Virus record (IMG/VR): IMGVR_UViG_3300044946_000048
Location: 24,620-88,619 of that record
Length of the DNA: 64,000 nt
DNA from: a virus
Reading direction: 5' to 3' (one strand)
Under the pieces are notes generated by a model. The model was not told the DNA's origin. It saw nothing but the letters and a program-made list of their open reading frames with translations, and ran no database searches. The translations under genes were made by a program, and so were the position numbers. Positions 19,788-29,265 of this stretch are shown piece by piece (positions within the stretch are counted from its first letter, which is position 1; every line of letters starts with the position of its first letter).

Positions 19788-20135
19788 ATGGCACCGAAAC
19801 CGAAGTCAGACAATCTACTTCCGAGTCAGCATAAATTTCGCCCGGGCTCGAAGTTGACAGCAGCCGATCAGAATTTTATCGCAAGACAGGAACAAGCGCA
19901 GAAAGAAGCGGTAGCTATTTCCATTTCTGTGAACAATAGAATCATCGAGCCGTATACGACCAACATACGCAACATCACTAAGTACTTGACAGAAGAGAAT
20001 ATGAAAGCGTATGGTATATCATATGATCCTCGTGACCTAAGCAAAGGCACGTGGACGCCTATGATGATAGATTGGATCGCTACACTCGCAGCCCGCAAGG
20101 AAGCAGTTGAAGCAGTCAAGGCGTCGATCCATTAA
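19788..20135 (+). CDS. Hypothetical protein
   Basis: 115 residues; AGGAGA before ATG. Basic N-terminus (MAPKPKSDNLLPSQHKF), helical middle. Unknown. Confidence 0.65.
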   Translation: MAPKPKSDNLLPSQHKFRPGSKLTAADQNFIARQEQAQKEAVAISISVNNRIIEPYTTNIRNITKYLTEENMKAYGISYDPRDLSKGTWTPMMIDWIATLAARKEAVEAVKASIH

Positions 20136-20146
20136 AGGATAGTCCA

Positions 20147-20926
20147 ATGGCAAGGAAAATTTTACATAAAAACAAAACAAGTACTCGTCGCGAAGCGGCG
20201 ATTCGCAACTACTATAAAGGTCTGAGAAATTCTTCGGGAACGGTGGAATCAGCGGCAACTCAGCTATGTAGACGATACGAAGGCCTTTCACAGAAACCCA
20301 CGCCGAAGCGCTCCAATGGATATAGTCGGGTAGTGAACGAAGCTTTTGCAGTTGTTAAGGCTTTAGAAAGCAGGAATCCACTACCAACGGTTTCAAGTCC
20401 ACGAAACACGGAAGCAAAAGAATTCCTTCGCGTTCGTGAAGCAATACGTTCTGCGACAGCGGACGCCATTGACAACTTGCCAACTATACTTGAGGACGAG
20501 CCCGAAGAGGTGGTTGATTCGTTTGACGACTCCGATGAGAGAATAAAAGAAATCTCCGAACACGTAGTTTCCGGGATCGCTCGCAACAATGTTTCAAGTG
20601 AAACAAGAAAACCACCGACTTTGCGGGAAGTGAAATTTCTCCACGAACCGGGTGACAAGTATGCTAGAAGTAAAGGGGCATGGGTAGAACCTGTAGACAG
20701 AGATGGTTTTCCAGACAGGCTATATTGGTTTAAGAAAACTCCACTAGGACATGTTGAATACAAGTACGGAAATAATAAACCGGACCCGCACCAGGCTGTG
20801 AAAATTCAAGAACTTCGTAATACCTTCGGTTATGACATGGCTCGTGTTTTCAACAACTTGAACGATTTCGAATCGTGGATTGATCGCCGCATTAAAGAAG
20901 TGCTTGACAATGTGTCTCAGAATTGA
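20147..20926 (+). CDS. Hypothetical protein
   Basis: 259 residues; very basic N-terminal 50 residues, an acidic central stretch (LEDEPEEVVDSFDDSDERIK), and a C-terminal domain with repeated aromatic residues. Possibly DNA-associated; no family recognised. Confidence 0.65.
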   Translation: MARKILHKNKTSTRREAAIRNYYKGLRNSSGTVESAATQLCRRYEGLSQKPTPKRSNGYSRVVNEAFAVVKALESRNPLPTVSSPRNTEAKEFLRVREAIRSATADAIDNLPTILEDEPEEVVDSFDDSDERIKEISEHVVSGIARNNVSSETRKPPTLREVKFLHEPGDKYARSKGAWVEPVDRDGFPDRLYWFKKTPLGHVEYKYGNNKPDPHQAVKIQELRNTFGYDMARVFNNLNDFESWIDRRIKEVLDNVSQN

Positions 20927-20952
20927 TATAACTGTAGCTAGGAGGAAACACC

Positions 20953-21348
20953 ATGCTTACAGATGTATCACTTGGGATGAGAGTCTCGCACCCAGATTTA
21001 CAAATCGGTAAAGTTGTGGAACTGAATGATTCGAAGATGGTAGTCCAATTCGGACGCCATGACGTTCAGTTCTCTAAGGACGAGCCGTCGCTATCGGTTG
21101 TAGAGAAGGGGCACTGCCACGCAGTTGCGGCATACGGCCTCGGCAGCAAAGGCGAAACAGTTCTCTCGGTTATGAAAGACGGTTTGTTTCGCTCGTTACA
21201 AGAAATATCTGAATTGTCCGAATACGAAAGCCTGACGGGATTGTCAGCTTGCATCCGGGCATTTAGAAAATCAGAAAACGGCGGGCACACCATTGACAAA
21301 AGAAAGAGAGAAGGATCAAACGAGTACGAGTACCGTCTCGTTGCCTAG
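20953..21348 (+). CDS. Winged-helix-like hypothetical protein
   Basis: 131 residues with GGAGG upstream. An N-terminal SH3/KOW-like beta segment (GMRVSHPDLQIGKVVEL) is followed by a region (LSVMKDGLFRSLQEISELSE, TGLSACIRAFRKSENG) that looks like a winged helix-turn-helix. Possibly a regulator. Overlaps the methyltransferase start. Confidence 0.55.
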   Translation: MLTDVSLGMRVSHPDLQIGKVVELNDSKMVVQFGRHDVQFSKDEPSLSVVEKGHCHAVAAYGLGSKGETVLSVMKDGLFRSLQEISELSEYESLTGLSACIRAFRKSENGGHTIDKRKREGSNEYEYRLVA

Positions 21349-22186
21349 CAGAGGAGAAATACATGAGTTGGCACTTTTCGCGGGCGCTGGCGGAGGAATA
21401 CTTGCGAGTGAACTCCTCGGGTGGAGAACTGTCTGCGCAGTTGAAATTGAGCCCTATCCAGTCGCTATTCTTGCACAAAGACAGAATGAAACAATTCTCT
21501 CGCCTTTCCCGATATGGGATGACATTCGGGATTTTAGAGGAGAGCCTTGGAGAGGAATTGTTAACTTGGTATCGGGGGGATTTCCTTGCCAAGCCTTCTC
21601 AACAGCAACGCACGGGAGATCAACAGCAGACGACCTCTGGCCTGAAATGTACCGCGTCGTGGAGCAAGTTAGACCCCAACTCGTTTTCGCCGAGAACGTA
21701 TCAATCAAAGCAATCTCAAAAGCAGCAGCAGACTGCCGTAAAAGCGGATATAGAACTATTACACTCGCCCTTTCTGCGGCGGACTTGGGCGCAGACCATA
21801 ACCGATCCCGATATTGGCTTCTTGCATACGCCGACGACAGCGGCGAATTACTTAGCTCCATCAATGTACAAACATCAGGGATGCAAGAATTATATCCGTG
21901 TGTTTGGTCAAAAAAGCCCCAGGGCTGGACAGCAGAATCTGTCAACGAAAGGCACGGACTCAACAGCACAAGACAGCGACAAACAAAACGAGGGTGCGAA
22001 GCGCTGGCCTTACGAAGCGAACGAGAGCCCGCGTCCGAATCCGATAGATCAAGAGTGGTTAATGGGGTGGCCTCCTGGATGGACAGATATAAAGCCATTG
22101 GAAATGGACAGGTACCAGCAGTGGCGACAGCAGCATTTCTCGCCTTGTGTCACTTCGCAGCAAAAGAACTTAAAAAAGGAGAATAA
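21293..22186 (+). CDS. C5-cytosine DNA methyltransferase
   Basis: Up to 297 residues. SAM motif LALFAGAGGGILASELLGW, catalytic GGFPCQAFS (Pro-Cys), ENV motif, GADHNRSRYWLLAYA (motif VIII-like) and AIGNGQVPAVA (motif X) identify a Dcm-type m5C methyltransferase. The target-recognition region is short. No restriction partner is nearby, so it is an orphan, probably protecting phage DNA. Start uncertain: TTG at 21293 inside the previous gene, or TTG at 21368 after GAGGAG. Confidence 0.85.
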   Translation: MTKEREKDQTSTSTVSLPSRGEIHELALFAGAGGGILASELLGWRTVCAVEIEPYPVAILAQRQNETILSPFPIWDDIRDFRGEPWRGIVNLVSGGFPCQAFSTATHGRSTADDLWPEMYRVVEQVRPQLVFAENVSIKAISKAAADCRKSGYRTITLALSAADLGADHNRSRYWLLAYADDSGELLSSINVQTSGMQELYPCVWSKKPQGWTAESVNERHGLNSTRQRQTKRGCEALALRSEREPASESDRSRVVNGVASWMDRYKAIGNGQVPAVATAAFLALCHFAAKELKKGE

Positions 22187-22187
22187 C

Positions 22188-22370
22188 ATGACAGAGAGAA
22201 CTTGCGAAAAATGTGGTGTGCCCTATAAAAGAGATAAAGGATATAAGCACAGGGACGGAAAGTGCATTTCTCAAACCAGTGAGCCGCGAAAGAAAAATAA
22301 AGTAGATGAAGTGGTAAATCTTTTAACTACAGAACAATTGAGAGAATTGGTTAAGAAATCTTTGCAATAG
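22188..22370 (+). CDS. Small zinc-binding protein
   Basis: 60 residues after AAAAAGGAG. CEKCGVPYKRDKGYKHRDGK then C: a compact Cys2/His/Cys motif. Coil-forming C-terminus. A larger overlapping frame starting at 21363 is only a shadow of the methyltransferase. Confidence 0.65.
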   Translation: MTERTCEKCGVPYKRDKGYKHRDGKCISQTSEPRKKNKVDEVVNLLTTEQLRELVKKSLQ

Positions 22371-22386
22371 TTTTGCCGGAGTATCA

Positions 22387-24522
22387 ATGGGATTTTTCAA
22401 AGACATTGCAATGCCTTTGGTTAGTCGAGGTGTATCTGTAATCCCTCTCAGTCCGAAGACTAAGATTGCGTTCCTGAAGAATTGGCAGGAGCTAGCATCC
22501 ACGGACCTGACAGCCGTCGAGAGATGGGATAAGGAATACCCGGACGCTAATTGTGCGTGCGTGGCCTTTGCAAAGCCTGAGGGTGTGTGGTTCTTAGAAC
22601 TGGATCGAGAGAACTATCACCAAGAGATTGCAAAGCAGACGGGCATGAAGATGCCTGTCACGTTCATGGTTCGCAGTTCGCCAGGACGAGGGCACTACTA
22701 TTTCAAGCAGACGGCTGCCAGCATCGCCATGGGTAACCGCCAGGCCGAGGATGCGCAGGGAGAACTGTGGAGCGCACGAGTCGATAAGCGTTACGTGGTC
22801 TCTCCTGGTAGCATACACCCTAAGACGGGGATGCCATATGAAGTAGTGCGTAACACGCCGATTATAGAAGCGCCCGATTGGTTGGTTCAGTGGTGCTCAG
22901 GGCAGATTGTGTCTGCACCTAAGATAACGGATGCCCTCGAAGAGTCTCCGATCATCGAGGGTTCACGCAACAATACCATCACGAGCCTGCTAGGCAAGGC
23001 AAGACAGAACCTAGGCATGGACCGAGACCAGTTGCTGGAATTCGGTTTGAGCCTGAACCAAAAGCGTTGTCATCCTCCGCTGCCTGACAGCGAAATAAAG
23101 ACCATTGCAAACTCTGTGGCTCGTTACAATGTTGTGCCCACGGGACCGTCAACGGTTATCATGGGCCAGACGGATGCAGATAAGAAGGTGCAAGCGGAGA
23201 AAAAGTCTACGCTTGAGAGCACGATTCGTGCTGCCAATCCGAAGTTGAGCGATGCGACAGTTGCTCGCATGGTTCATCAGATACAGGCAGGATGCGAAGA
23301 GGAATATAATTCAGCCAACGGAAGCAAGCCAGACTTCATACATTCTGATGCGTTTGCCAGCACACGATTGAGCGATATCTATCAGGAAGTGTTCGAGCCG
23401 AACGACTGGCCGCTTGTGATGGCTCTGCCTGCATTAGTTACGGCGGCGTCTGTAGTGGTGCCGCCACAGCCTAGGCCAGAGTCTGGGATGATGATAGGCG
23501 ACGATCCTATGGTCAGTCTGTATACTGCGCTGATTGCAGAAGTGAACGCAGGCAAGTCACAGATGATGAAATGGGCCGCACGAGCAATCGGCATCATGCC
23601 CGAGGACGAAACCTTAGGCACGCACTATTACGAAGGCAAGTGGGGCTCCGGCGAGCAGATGCTGAGAGCGATACAAAAGAAGCAGAGCAATTTCGTAAAC
23701 AGGACCGTGTTGATAACTTCAGACGAATTGTCGCACTTGTTCGCGAAGGCAACCATCGAGAAGGCGTCTCTGCCGATGGTTTTGGATACCGCCTTCTACA
23801 AGAGGCATCACAATTTTACGCTCGGCGGGCACAACGGCGGCACGGAATATAATTTGAATGTCGCTATGAGTCTCATCGGGGGTATTGTGGAATCCGAATT
23901 CGATACCGTATTCGGTGCGGGCACATTGGGCGGACTATATGACAGGTTTTTATTCGGACGTGCACCAACAAATTTCAAGTGGGATTATAGGCCATGCCCG
24001 ATTCTAGAAACGAGGCAATGGTCAACCTGGGACATGAAGCCTGTGCGCCAGGATGCCTCTGTCTGGGAAGTTACCAAGGGATGGAAGAGAAAGAATCCAG
24101 AGATGGGACGTATATCAGAACTGTGCGTCCGCATCGCTACCATCTTCGCATCCGTAGACGGTAGGTCGGAAATTACGGGCAAGGATATCGAGCCGTTGGA
24201 ATCCCTAGCCGCTAACCAGCTTAACATCCGTGGCGTCTATCAACCGAACGCAGGCTTGAATTATGAAGCCGTGTTCGCTAACAAGGCTTTGGCTTGGATT
24301 GACGACAAAGCCACAGAATGGAAGTCAATCCGAGATTTGAAGCGTGATTTGAAGCGTGTCGAAGCAAAGGTCGGGCCTGTCATAGCATTGCGCACGTTGA
24401 GAAGCCTAGCCTACAGCGGCAGTATCGATATGTGGGAGTCCAAGGACGAAACCAAGAACCCGAGACCGACGGATTATGTTGGTGGAGACATTAAAATTGG
24501 GCTCGTGAGAAAGGCAAGATAA
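22387..24522 (+). CDS. Primase-polymerase with helicase domain
   Basis: 711 residues. N-terminal bifunctional primase-polymerase (Prim-Pol/AEP) domain: GVSVIPLSPKTKIAFLKNW, WFLELDRE (metal-binding acid), SSPGRGHYYF, and SPGSIHPKTGMPYE. Around 195-245, LGKARQNLG ... LPDSEIKTIANSVARY matches the PriCT-type linker. The C-terminal half looks like the DUF3987/primase-helicase ATPase with Walker A AEVNAGKS at about 383-390 and later TSDELSHLF. It should prime and unwind at the fork. Confidence 0.8.
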   Translation: MGFFKDIAMPLVSRGVSVIPLSPKTKIAFLKNWQELASTDLTAVERWDKEYPDANCACVAFAKPEGVWFLELDRENYHQEIAKQTGMKMPVTFMVRSSPGRGHYYFKQTAASIAMGNRQAEDAQGELWSARVDKRYVVSPGSIHPKTGMPYEVVRNTPIIEAPDWLVQWCSGQIVSAPKITDALEESPIIEGSRNNTITSLLGKARQNLGMDRDQLLEFGLSLNQKRCHPPLPDSEIKTIANSVARYNVVPTGPSTVIMGQTDADKKVQAEKKSTLESTIRAANPKLSDATVARMVHQIQAGCEEEYNSANGSKPDFIHSDAFASTRLSDIYQEVFEPNDWPLVMALPALVTAASVVVPPQPRPESGMMIGDDPMVSLYTALIAEVNAGKSQMMKWAARAIGIMPEDETLGTHYYEGKWGSGEQMLRAIQKKQSNFVNRTVLITSDELSHLFAKATIEKASLPMVLDTAFYKRHHNFTLGGHNGGTEYNLNVAMSLIGGIVESEFDTVFGAGTLGGLYDRFLFGRAPTNFKWDYRPCPILETRQWSTWDMKPVRQDASVWEVTKGWKRKNPEMGRISELCVRIATIFASVDGRSEITGKDIEPLESLAANQLNIRGVYQPNAGLNYEAVFANKALAWIDDKATEWKSIRDLKRDLKRVEAKVGPVIALRTLRSLAYSGSIDMWESKDETKNPRPTDYVGGDIKIGLVRKAR

Positions 24523-25109
24523 TGCATAAATTACCGGAGCCAAACAGTATGAGTAAATCAGAACTGGATGCAGAAGTAGCCAAACTCGAATTAGAGAAGT
24601 TACTTAGCGACGATTTTTACGAAAGATGGCGCAGAAGAGATGAAGATCACAAGGATATTTCTGAGTGCGTTAATTGTAAAAAGTCATATCATAATTCTAT
24701 ATGGGAAGACGCTGGAAAAGACCCGCGTAGATGGCAACTACAAATCTGTCGAGTGTGTTTCTATGATTTGAACAAGAATCTAACTCCAGAACTGGAACTG
24801 CTTTTTAAATTAGTAGATAAGCAAAAAGAACTCAATGCTGTTGAAGACGGGTTACGTGAAGCATATGATACTCTAATAAAGGAACAACGCACTCCAGCCA
24901 GAATAGAGCTAGACGCATATCAAAAAGAACAAGGCGTCTGTTGGTTTGGTCCTCAGCCAAGACCAGAAGGTTTCGTGGGCGGCCCAGAGAAAAGCCGAAT
25001 CAAGGCTGTCTTCGGACTTGATATGGGCGGAGAAAAGGGTGTATCTAAATCAAAAGAAATGATTTTTATGCCACCCACTATAATTTTAGACGAAGGAGGT
25101 TTCGAATGA
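24522..25109 (+). CDS. Hypothetical protein with CxxC pairs
   Basis: 195 residues; ATG overlaps the upstream stop (TAATG), alternative ATG at 24549. ECVNCKKSYHN and CRVCFYDL could form a zinc site. Related in style to the next gene. Confidence 0.6.
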   Translation: MHKLPEPNSMSKSELDAEVAKLELEKLLSDDFYERWRRRDEDHKDISECVNCKKSYHNSIWEDAGKDPRRWQLQICRVCFYDLNKNLTPELELLFKLVDKQKELNAVEDGLREAYDTLIKEQRTPARIELDAYQKEQGVCWFGPQPRPEGFVGGPEKSRIKAVFGLDMGGEKGVSKSKEMIFMPPTIILDEGGFE

Positions 25110-25435
25110 TTCATTATTGGGAATGTAAAATCTGCACAAGCCAATGGAGAACTTGCTGCTTCGGAGAAATGTTCGAGTCTCCTGAACAACGAGAATTAAA
25201 TCGTCGAAAACCATATCATTTTTGCGATCATTGTTTTCTAGAATTAGAAAAGACTGACAAGCCTCTACTGCACGTTTTGCACTTGAAACAGAGACTTGAA
25301 AAGAAGAGCGAAGAGTTACGAAAGGTCGTTGACGATTTAACTGCTATATTGGGTTTCGGATATGAGCATCATCTTAAAGACCTTCTAAGGGAATTAGGAG
25401 CGAAGAAAATTAAGAGCGGAGAAATTCCGTGCTAG
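25106..25435 (+). CDS. Hypothetical zinc-site protein
   Basis: 109 residues; ATGA overlap, GGAGG upstream. CKICTSQWRTCC and FCDHCFLELEK resemble the previous protein's cysteine pairs, suggesting the two are paralogues. C-terminal coiled coil. Confidence 0.6.
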   Translation: MIHYWECKICTSQWRTCCFGEMFESPEQRELNRRKPYHFCDHCFLELEKTDKPLLHVLHLKQRLEKKSEELRKVVDDLTAILGFGYEHHLKDLLRELGAKKIKSGEIPC

Positions 25436-25641
25436 TCAATTTATCAATAAACTTACAGAGAGGCGAATCCCCAACGTGTGCAGCTTGCGGGCACAAGATG
25501 TCCTCACACGTCGTAAATGCACAAGGTGATGCAATTTGTTTCGGATGTACAAATACGTGCAATGCAATGGTAAAGGCAAATGAAGATAATAAAGCCAAGC
25601 TTCAAATTCAGCAACCCGTACCAGGACAGACTAACTCCTGA
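25429..25641 (+). CDS. Small zinc-ribbon protein, GTG start
   Basis: 70 residues. TCAACGHKMSSH and ICFGCTNTCNAM form a likely zinc ribbon. The GTG overlaps the previous stop; the end overlaps thyX by 62 bases. Confidence 0.55.
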   Translation: MLVNLSINLQRGESPTCAACGHKMSSHVVNAQGDAICFGCTNTCNAMVKANEDNKAKLQIQQPVPGQTNS

Positions 25642-26269
25642 AGACGGGCTCAAGATGCTCAGGTTCATCGAACTTCAGGCGAGGATATCCCATCGCTCCG
25701 AAGACAAGCAGACGGGAGACACCTGGAAGAAATTTATCGAAGCCGTCGTGATTAAGCATGGGGACTGGTCGGTTACAGAGCATTGCTCCATCACAGCGAC
25801 GATTCGCACAGACCGAGGCGTGACGCATGAGTTGGTTCGCCACAGGCTGTTTAGTTTCACCCAGGAGAGCACGAGGTTTGTAAGGTACAAGGCGGCAGAC
25901 GCACCGATGGACCTTAACGCTGGAATGGAATTCATATATCCTGAAGAGGCACCCGAGGGCTGCTTTGCGAATTGGGATTTAGCAATGAGCGTATGTGAGG
26001 ATGCTTATAGAGACCTTCTGAAGGCAGGATGGCGTCCGCAGGAAGCACGCAGCGTGTTACCGAATGCACTGGCGGCAACGATAGCAGTCACAGGCAATCT
26101 CCGTAATTGGAGACACTTTTTCTTGATGCGTACTTCGAAAGAAACGCATCCAGACTTCAAGCGAATCACGATTCCGATGCTTGCGGAGTTTCAAAGAATA
26201 GTACCGTTGTTGTATGACGACATTGTTCCTGAGAACAGGCAAGTCGATAACTTGAGGTTAGTGCGATGA
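25580..26269 (+). CDS. thyX: Flavin-dependent thymidylate synthase ThyX
   Basis: 229 residues. The ThyX signature RHRLFSFTQESTRF (RHRxxSxxxxSxR) lies at about 87-100, with WSVTEHCSITATIRTDRGVT upstream as expected. Makes dTMP from dUMP using FAD, NADPH and methylene-tetrahydrofolate. It is followed by a mobile HNH gene and the ribonucleotide reductase. The C-terminal third has the conserved NWRHFFLMRTSKETHPD. Confidence 0.95.
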   Translation: MKIIKPSFKFSNPYQDRLTPEDGLKMLRFIELQARISHRSEDKQTGDTWKKFIEAVVIKHGDWSVTEHCSITATIRTDRGVTHELVRHRLFSFTQESTRFVRYKAADAPMDLNAGMEFIYPEEAPEGCFANWDLAMSVCEDAYRDLLKAGWRPQEARSVLPNALAATIAVTGNLRNWRHFFLMRTSKETHPDFKRITIPMLAEFQRIVPLLYDDIVPENRQVDNLRLVR

Positions 26270-26610
26270 ATAGAGCGTATCAAAGGATATGGAGGCGTAA
26301 TCGAAGGTTAGCGGGGTTATGCGCTCGTTGTTCTAGAAAACGAAAGAAGAACTCGAATGTTTGCGAGGCTTGCACCGCGTCTTCATCTATATTTAAAATC
26401 AGAAAGACGGATAGAACAAAAGCCAAGGAAGCAAAGAATAAGAAGTGTATCATATGTAATCGTCGCGTACCTTTAGAAATAGATCACTGTCACAAGACGG
26501 GCAAGTTTCGGGGCAGAATATGCCATCGTTGTAATATGGGCCTCGGTCAATTCAGGGATAGCATAAGGCTGTTGATAAGAGTAATTCTGTATCTCCGAGG
26601 AGAGTTATGA
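26266..26610 (+). CDS. Endonuclease VII-family HNH nuclease
   Basis: 114 residues. CARCSRKRKKNSNVCEAC zinc pair, then CIICNRRVPLEIDHCHKTGK, FRGRICHRCNMGLGQF: complete Endo VII core. Overlaps thyX (ATGA) and the reductase gene, so it sits as a seamless insert between two dNTP genes, a typical homing-nuclease location. Confidence 0.88.
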   Translation: MNRAYQRIWRRNRRLAGLCARCSRKRKKNSNVCEACTASSSIFKIRKTDRTKAKEAKNKKCIICNRRVPLEIDHCHKTGKFRGRICHRCNMGLGQFRDSIRLLIRVILYLRGEL

Positions 26611-28247
26611 CGAAGATGAGCAAGTTTGCGCAAGATATTATGTGCCAGAAGTACAGCCACTTAAACAAGGAAGGCGAGAAAGAAACATGGGACAACATAG
26701 CATATCGAGTGAGCAAGAAGGTGCTGCAAGCCGTGCATGCTTCAACGAGCCAGATCGAGCAAACCAAGAATCTGATACAACAGCGCAAATTTATACCGGG
26801 TGGGAGATATCTTGCAGCGACTGGACGCTTATATCATCAGGTGAACAATTGCTTTTTGTTCCGTGCAGAGGATTCGAGGGAAGGTTGGGCAGACCTGATG
26901 CACAAGGCTACGCTTTCACTGATGACTGGAGGCGGTATTGGGTGCGATTATTCAGACGTGCGGGAGAAAGGCAGACTAATCCGAAAGACTGGTGGAGAAG
27001 CCACGGGTCCGATTGCTTTGATGCAGATGGTCAACGAATCGGGACGCTATATTATGCAGGGCGGCTCACGGCGTTCAGCGATATGGGCAGGCTTAAACTG
27101 GTCGCATCCTGACATTCAGGAGTTTATCCGATTGAAGGATTGGAGCGAAGTAGTATGCCAGGAAAAGCTGAAGAATTTCAATTTCCCGGCGACAATGGAC
27201 ATGACCAACATTTCCGTGCTACTAGATGATGAATTCTTTGAGGCATACAACGATGACAAACACGAACAGCATACATTGGCACAATCGATCTACTGGAGCA
27301 CCGTGCGCCATATGTTGGAGACAGGCGAACCCGGATTTTCCATTGACACTGGAAGGAATAGTCGAGAGACACTTCGAAACGCTTGCACGGAAGTTACCTC
27401 AGCGGACGATTCCGATGTCTGCAACTTGGGCTCTATTAACATGGCTCGAATCGAATCCTTGGAAGAAATGGCACACGCGGTGGAATACGGAATTGCTTTC
27501 CTTCTTGCTGGAACCGTCTATTCCGACATTCCGTTTGCCGGAGTGGACAAGATTAGAAATAAGAACCGCCGTCTGGGACTTGGCCTTATGGGACTTCACG
27601 AATGGCTGCTCAGACACGGAAAGAAGTACGGACCAGACGAAGAACTAGGAAAGTATCTGGAGATTTATGCAAGAGCAGACGAATTCGTTAAGCCTTACGC
27701 AAAGAAGTGGGAACTCTCTCAGCCAATTAAGACACGAGCAATCGCTCCTAACGGTACTATCGGAATCGTCGCTGAAACAACGACTGGCGTTGAGCCGATA
27801 TTTTGTGCCGCTTATAAACGACGCTATCTCAAAGGTGATGTCTGGAACTTCCAGTACGTGGTTGACCCTACTGCAAAAACATTACTGGATGCAGGAGTGC
27901 CTCTGGAATTAATCGAGGATGCATATGATTTGGCGAATGATGTTGAAAGACGAGTATCCTTTCAGACTTGGGTCCAACAGTACGTGGACCATTCCATCTC
28001 CAGCACTATTAATCTGCCAAGATGGGGAAGCGAACTCAATAATGAAAACAAAGTACGGAATTTCGGAAACATGCTCATCAAGTATCTTCCGAATCTTCGG
28101 GGGATCACAGTTTATCCTGACGGAGCAAGAGCAGGACAGCCACTGAACCCTGTGCCGCTGGCTGAAGCATTAAAGAATGAGGGGCATGTGTACGAAGAAT
28201 CCGGAACAACTGTGTGCGACGTGACTCGTGGAGGTGTCTGTGGATAA
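26607..28247 (+). CDS. nrdJ: Class II (B12-dependent) ribonucleotide reductase
   Basis: 546 residues, shorter than most cellular NrdJ. FIPGGRYLAATG, NNCFLF (active-site Cys region), GGGIGCDYSDVR, DVCNLGSINMARI, and APNGTIGIVAETTTGVEPIF are the NrdJ/NrdA fingerprints. The C-terminal CDVTRGGVC supplies the redox cysteine pair. No NrdB radical subunit is nearby, consistent with an adenosylcobalamin enzyme. Supplies dNTPs. Confidence 0.9.
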   Translation: MTKMSKFAQDIMCQKYSHLNKEGEKETWDNIAYRVSKKVLQAVHASTSQIEQTKNLIQQRKFIPGGRYLAATGRLYHQVNNCFLFRAEDSREGWADLMHKATLSLMTGGGIGCDYSDVREKGRLIRKTGGEATGPIALMQMVNESGRYIMQGGSRRSAIWAGLNWSHPDIQEFIRLKDWSEVVCQEKLKNFNFPATMDMTNISVLLDDEFFEAYNDDKHEQHTLAQSIYWSTVRHMLETGEPGFSIDTGRNSRETLRNACTEVTSADDSDVCNLGSINMARIESLEEMAHAVEYGIAFLLAGTVYSDIPFAGVDKIRNKNRRLGLGLMGLHEWLLRHGKKYGPDEELGKYLEIYARADEFVKPYAKKWELSQPIKTRAIAPNGTIGIVAETTTGVEPIFCAAYKRRYLKGDVWNFQYVVDPTAKTLLDAGVPLELIEDAYDLANDVERRVSFQTWVQQYVDHSISSTINLPRWGSELNNENKVRNFGNMLIKYLPNLRGITVYPDGARAGQPLNPVPLAEALKNEGHVYEESGTTVCDVTRGGVCG

Positions 28248-29256
28248 CAAGTCTAAAGTGCTATTTATTTTGAAGCGTCACTCTTATTGCTATCCTCACC
28301 ACTATTTTCCACGGTACGGGGGCATGTCCAGCGGGCTGCACAATTCGGCGCAGTTCGTTAGTCAGATGCTGACGAAGAATGGTGTGGACTCTAAGGTGGT
28401 AGTAGTCATAGACAACAATGATATAGACAGAGAAGTTTACAATTATAAGCCTACTCATGTCGTAATTGAAGCCCTCTGGGTCGTTCCTGAGAAATTTGAA
28501 ATACTCAAGAAGCTTCACCCAAACGTTCGATGGATTGTGCGCACGCACAGTGAGATTCCGTTTCTTGCGTTGGAGGGGATAGCGATAGATTGGATTAAGC
28601 GATATCGAGGTGACGGGATAGCGGTAGCGGTTAATTCACTGCGCACGCAAAGAGATTTAGAAAATTCAATCGGGGTTGACATTGAGTATTTGCCAAACTA
28701 CTATCCAACAGACTTCAGGCATTTCTATTCTAGCGACGACGGAATTCTGAACGTGGGCTGTTTCGGCGCAATCCGTCCTATGAAGAACCAGCTTCTACAG
28801 GCGATGGCAGCTATCTCATATGCTAATTCCACGGGTCTCTCACTAGCTTTTCACATAAACGCAGGGAGGGTAGAGCAGGGCGAATCCGTTCTAAAAAATC
28901 TTGAAGCGTTGTTTGCGGGAACCTCGTATGCGCTAGTCAAGCATGGATGGGAAGATTCGGAATCATTTCTGTCCATCGTCCAGGGAATGGATTTAGTTAT
29001 GTCCGTATCTCTTACAGAAACCTTTTCATTGGTTACAGCAGACGCCGTCTCTCAGGGAATTCCAATTGTTACGTCTCCTGAGGTTAGTTGGGCTTGGAAA
29101 GCCGCTCAAGCTGATCCTACGAACGCAGCGGACATTGAGAGAAAAATGCATTATGCTCTCTGTTGCCCGGCTCTGACATCGTGGATTAATCAAACTAAGT
29201 TGAAGAGATACTCAGAAAAGTCTCAAAGCATTTGGCTAGATTATTTAAATCGATAG
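28240..29256 (+). CDS. Glycosyltransferase, GT-B type
   Basis: 338 residues from GTG 28240 with GGAGG upstream. The C-terminal Rossmann half has SFLSIVQGMDLVMSVSLTET, FSLVTADAVSQGIPIVTS, the donor-site pattern of GT4-like enzymes. Acceptor and donor unknown. Oddly placed between nrdJ and mazG, away from the main glycan cluster. Confidence 0.75.
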   Translation: MDNKSKVLFILKRHSYCYPHHYFPRYGGMSSGLHNSAQFVSQMLTKNGVDSKVVVVIDNNDIDREVYNYKPTHVVIEALWVVPEKFEILKKLHPNVRWIVRTHSEIPFLALEGIAIDWIKRYRGDGIAVAVNSLRTQRDLENSIGVDIEYLPNYYPTDFRHFYSSDDGILNVGCFGAIRPMKNQLLQAMAAISYANSTGLSLAFHINAGRVEQGESVLKNLEALFAGTSYALVKHGWEDSESFLSIVQGMDLVMSVSLTETFSLVTADAVSQGIPIVTSPEVSWAWKAAQADPTNAADIERKMHYALCCPALTSWINQTKLKRYSEKSQSIWLDYLNR

Positions 29257-29265
29257 GAGAATACA

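Noticed and set aside
20147-20926. Leftward 167-codon frame opposite this gene
   Set aside because: Ser-rich antisense shadow with no start signal; the plus-strand gene is in line with its operon.
21363-22187. Overlapping 335-codon frame
   Set aside because: Gln/Ser-rich shadow of the methyltransferase; only its last 60 codons (22188-22370) form a real gene.
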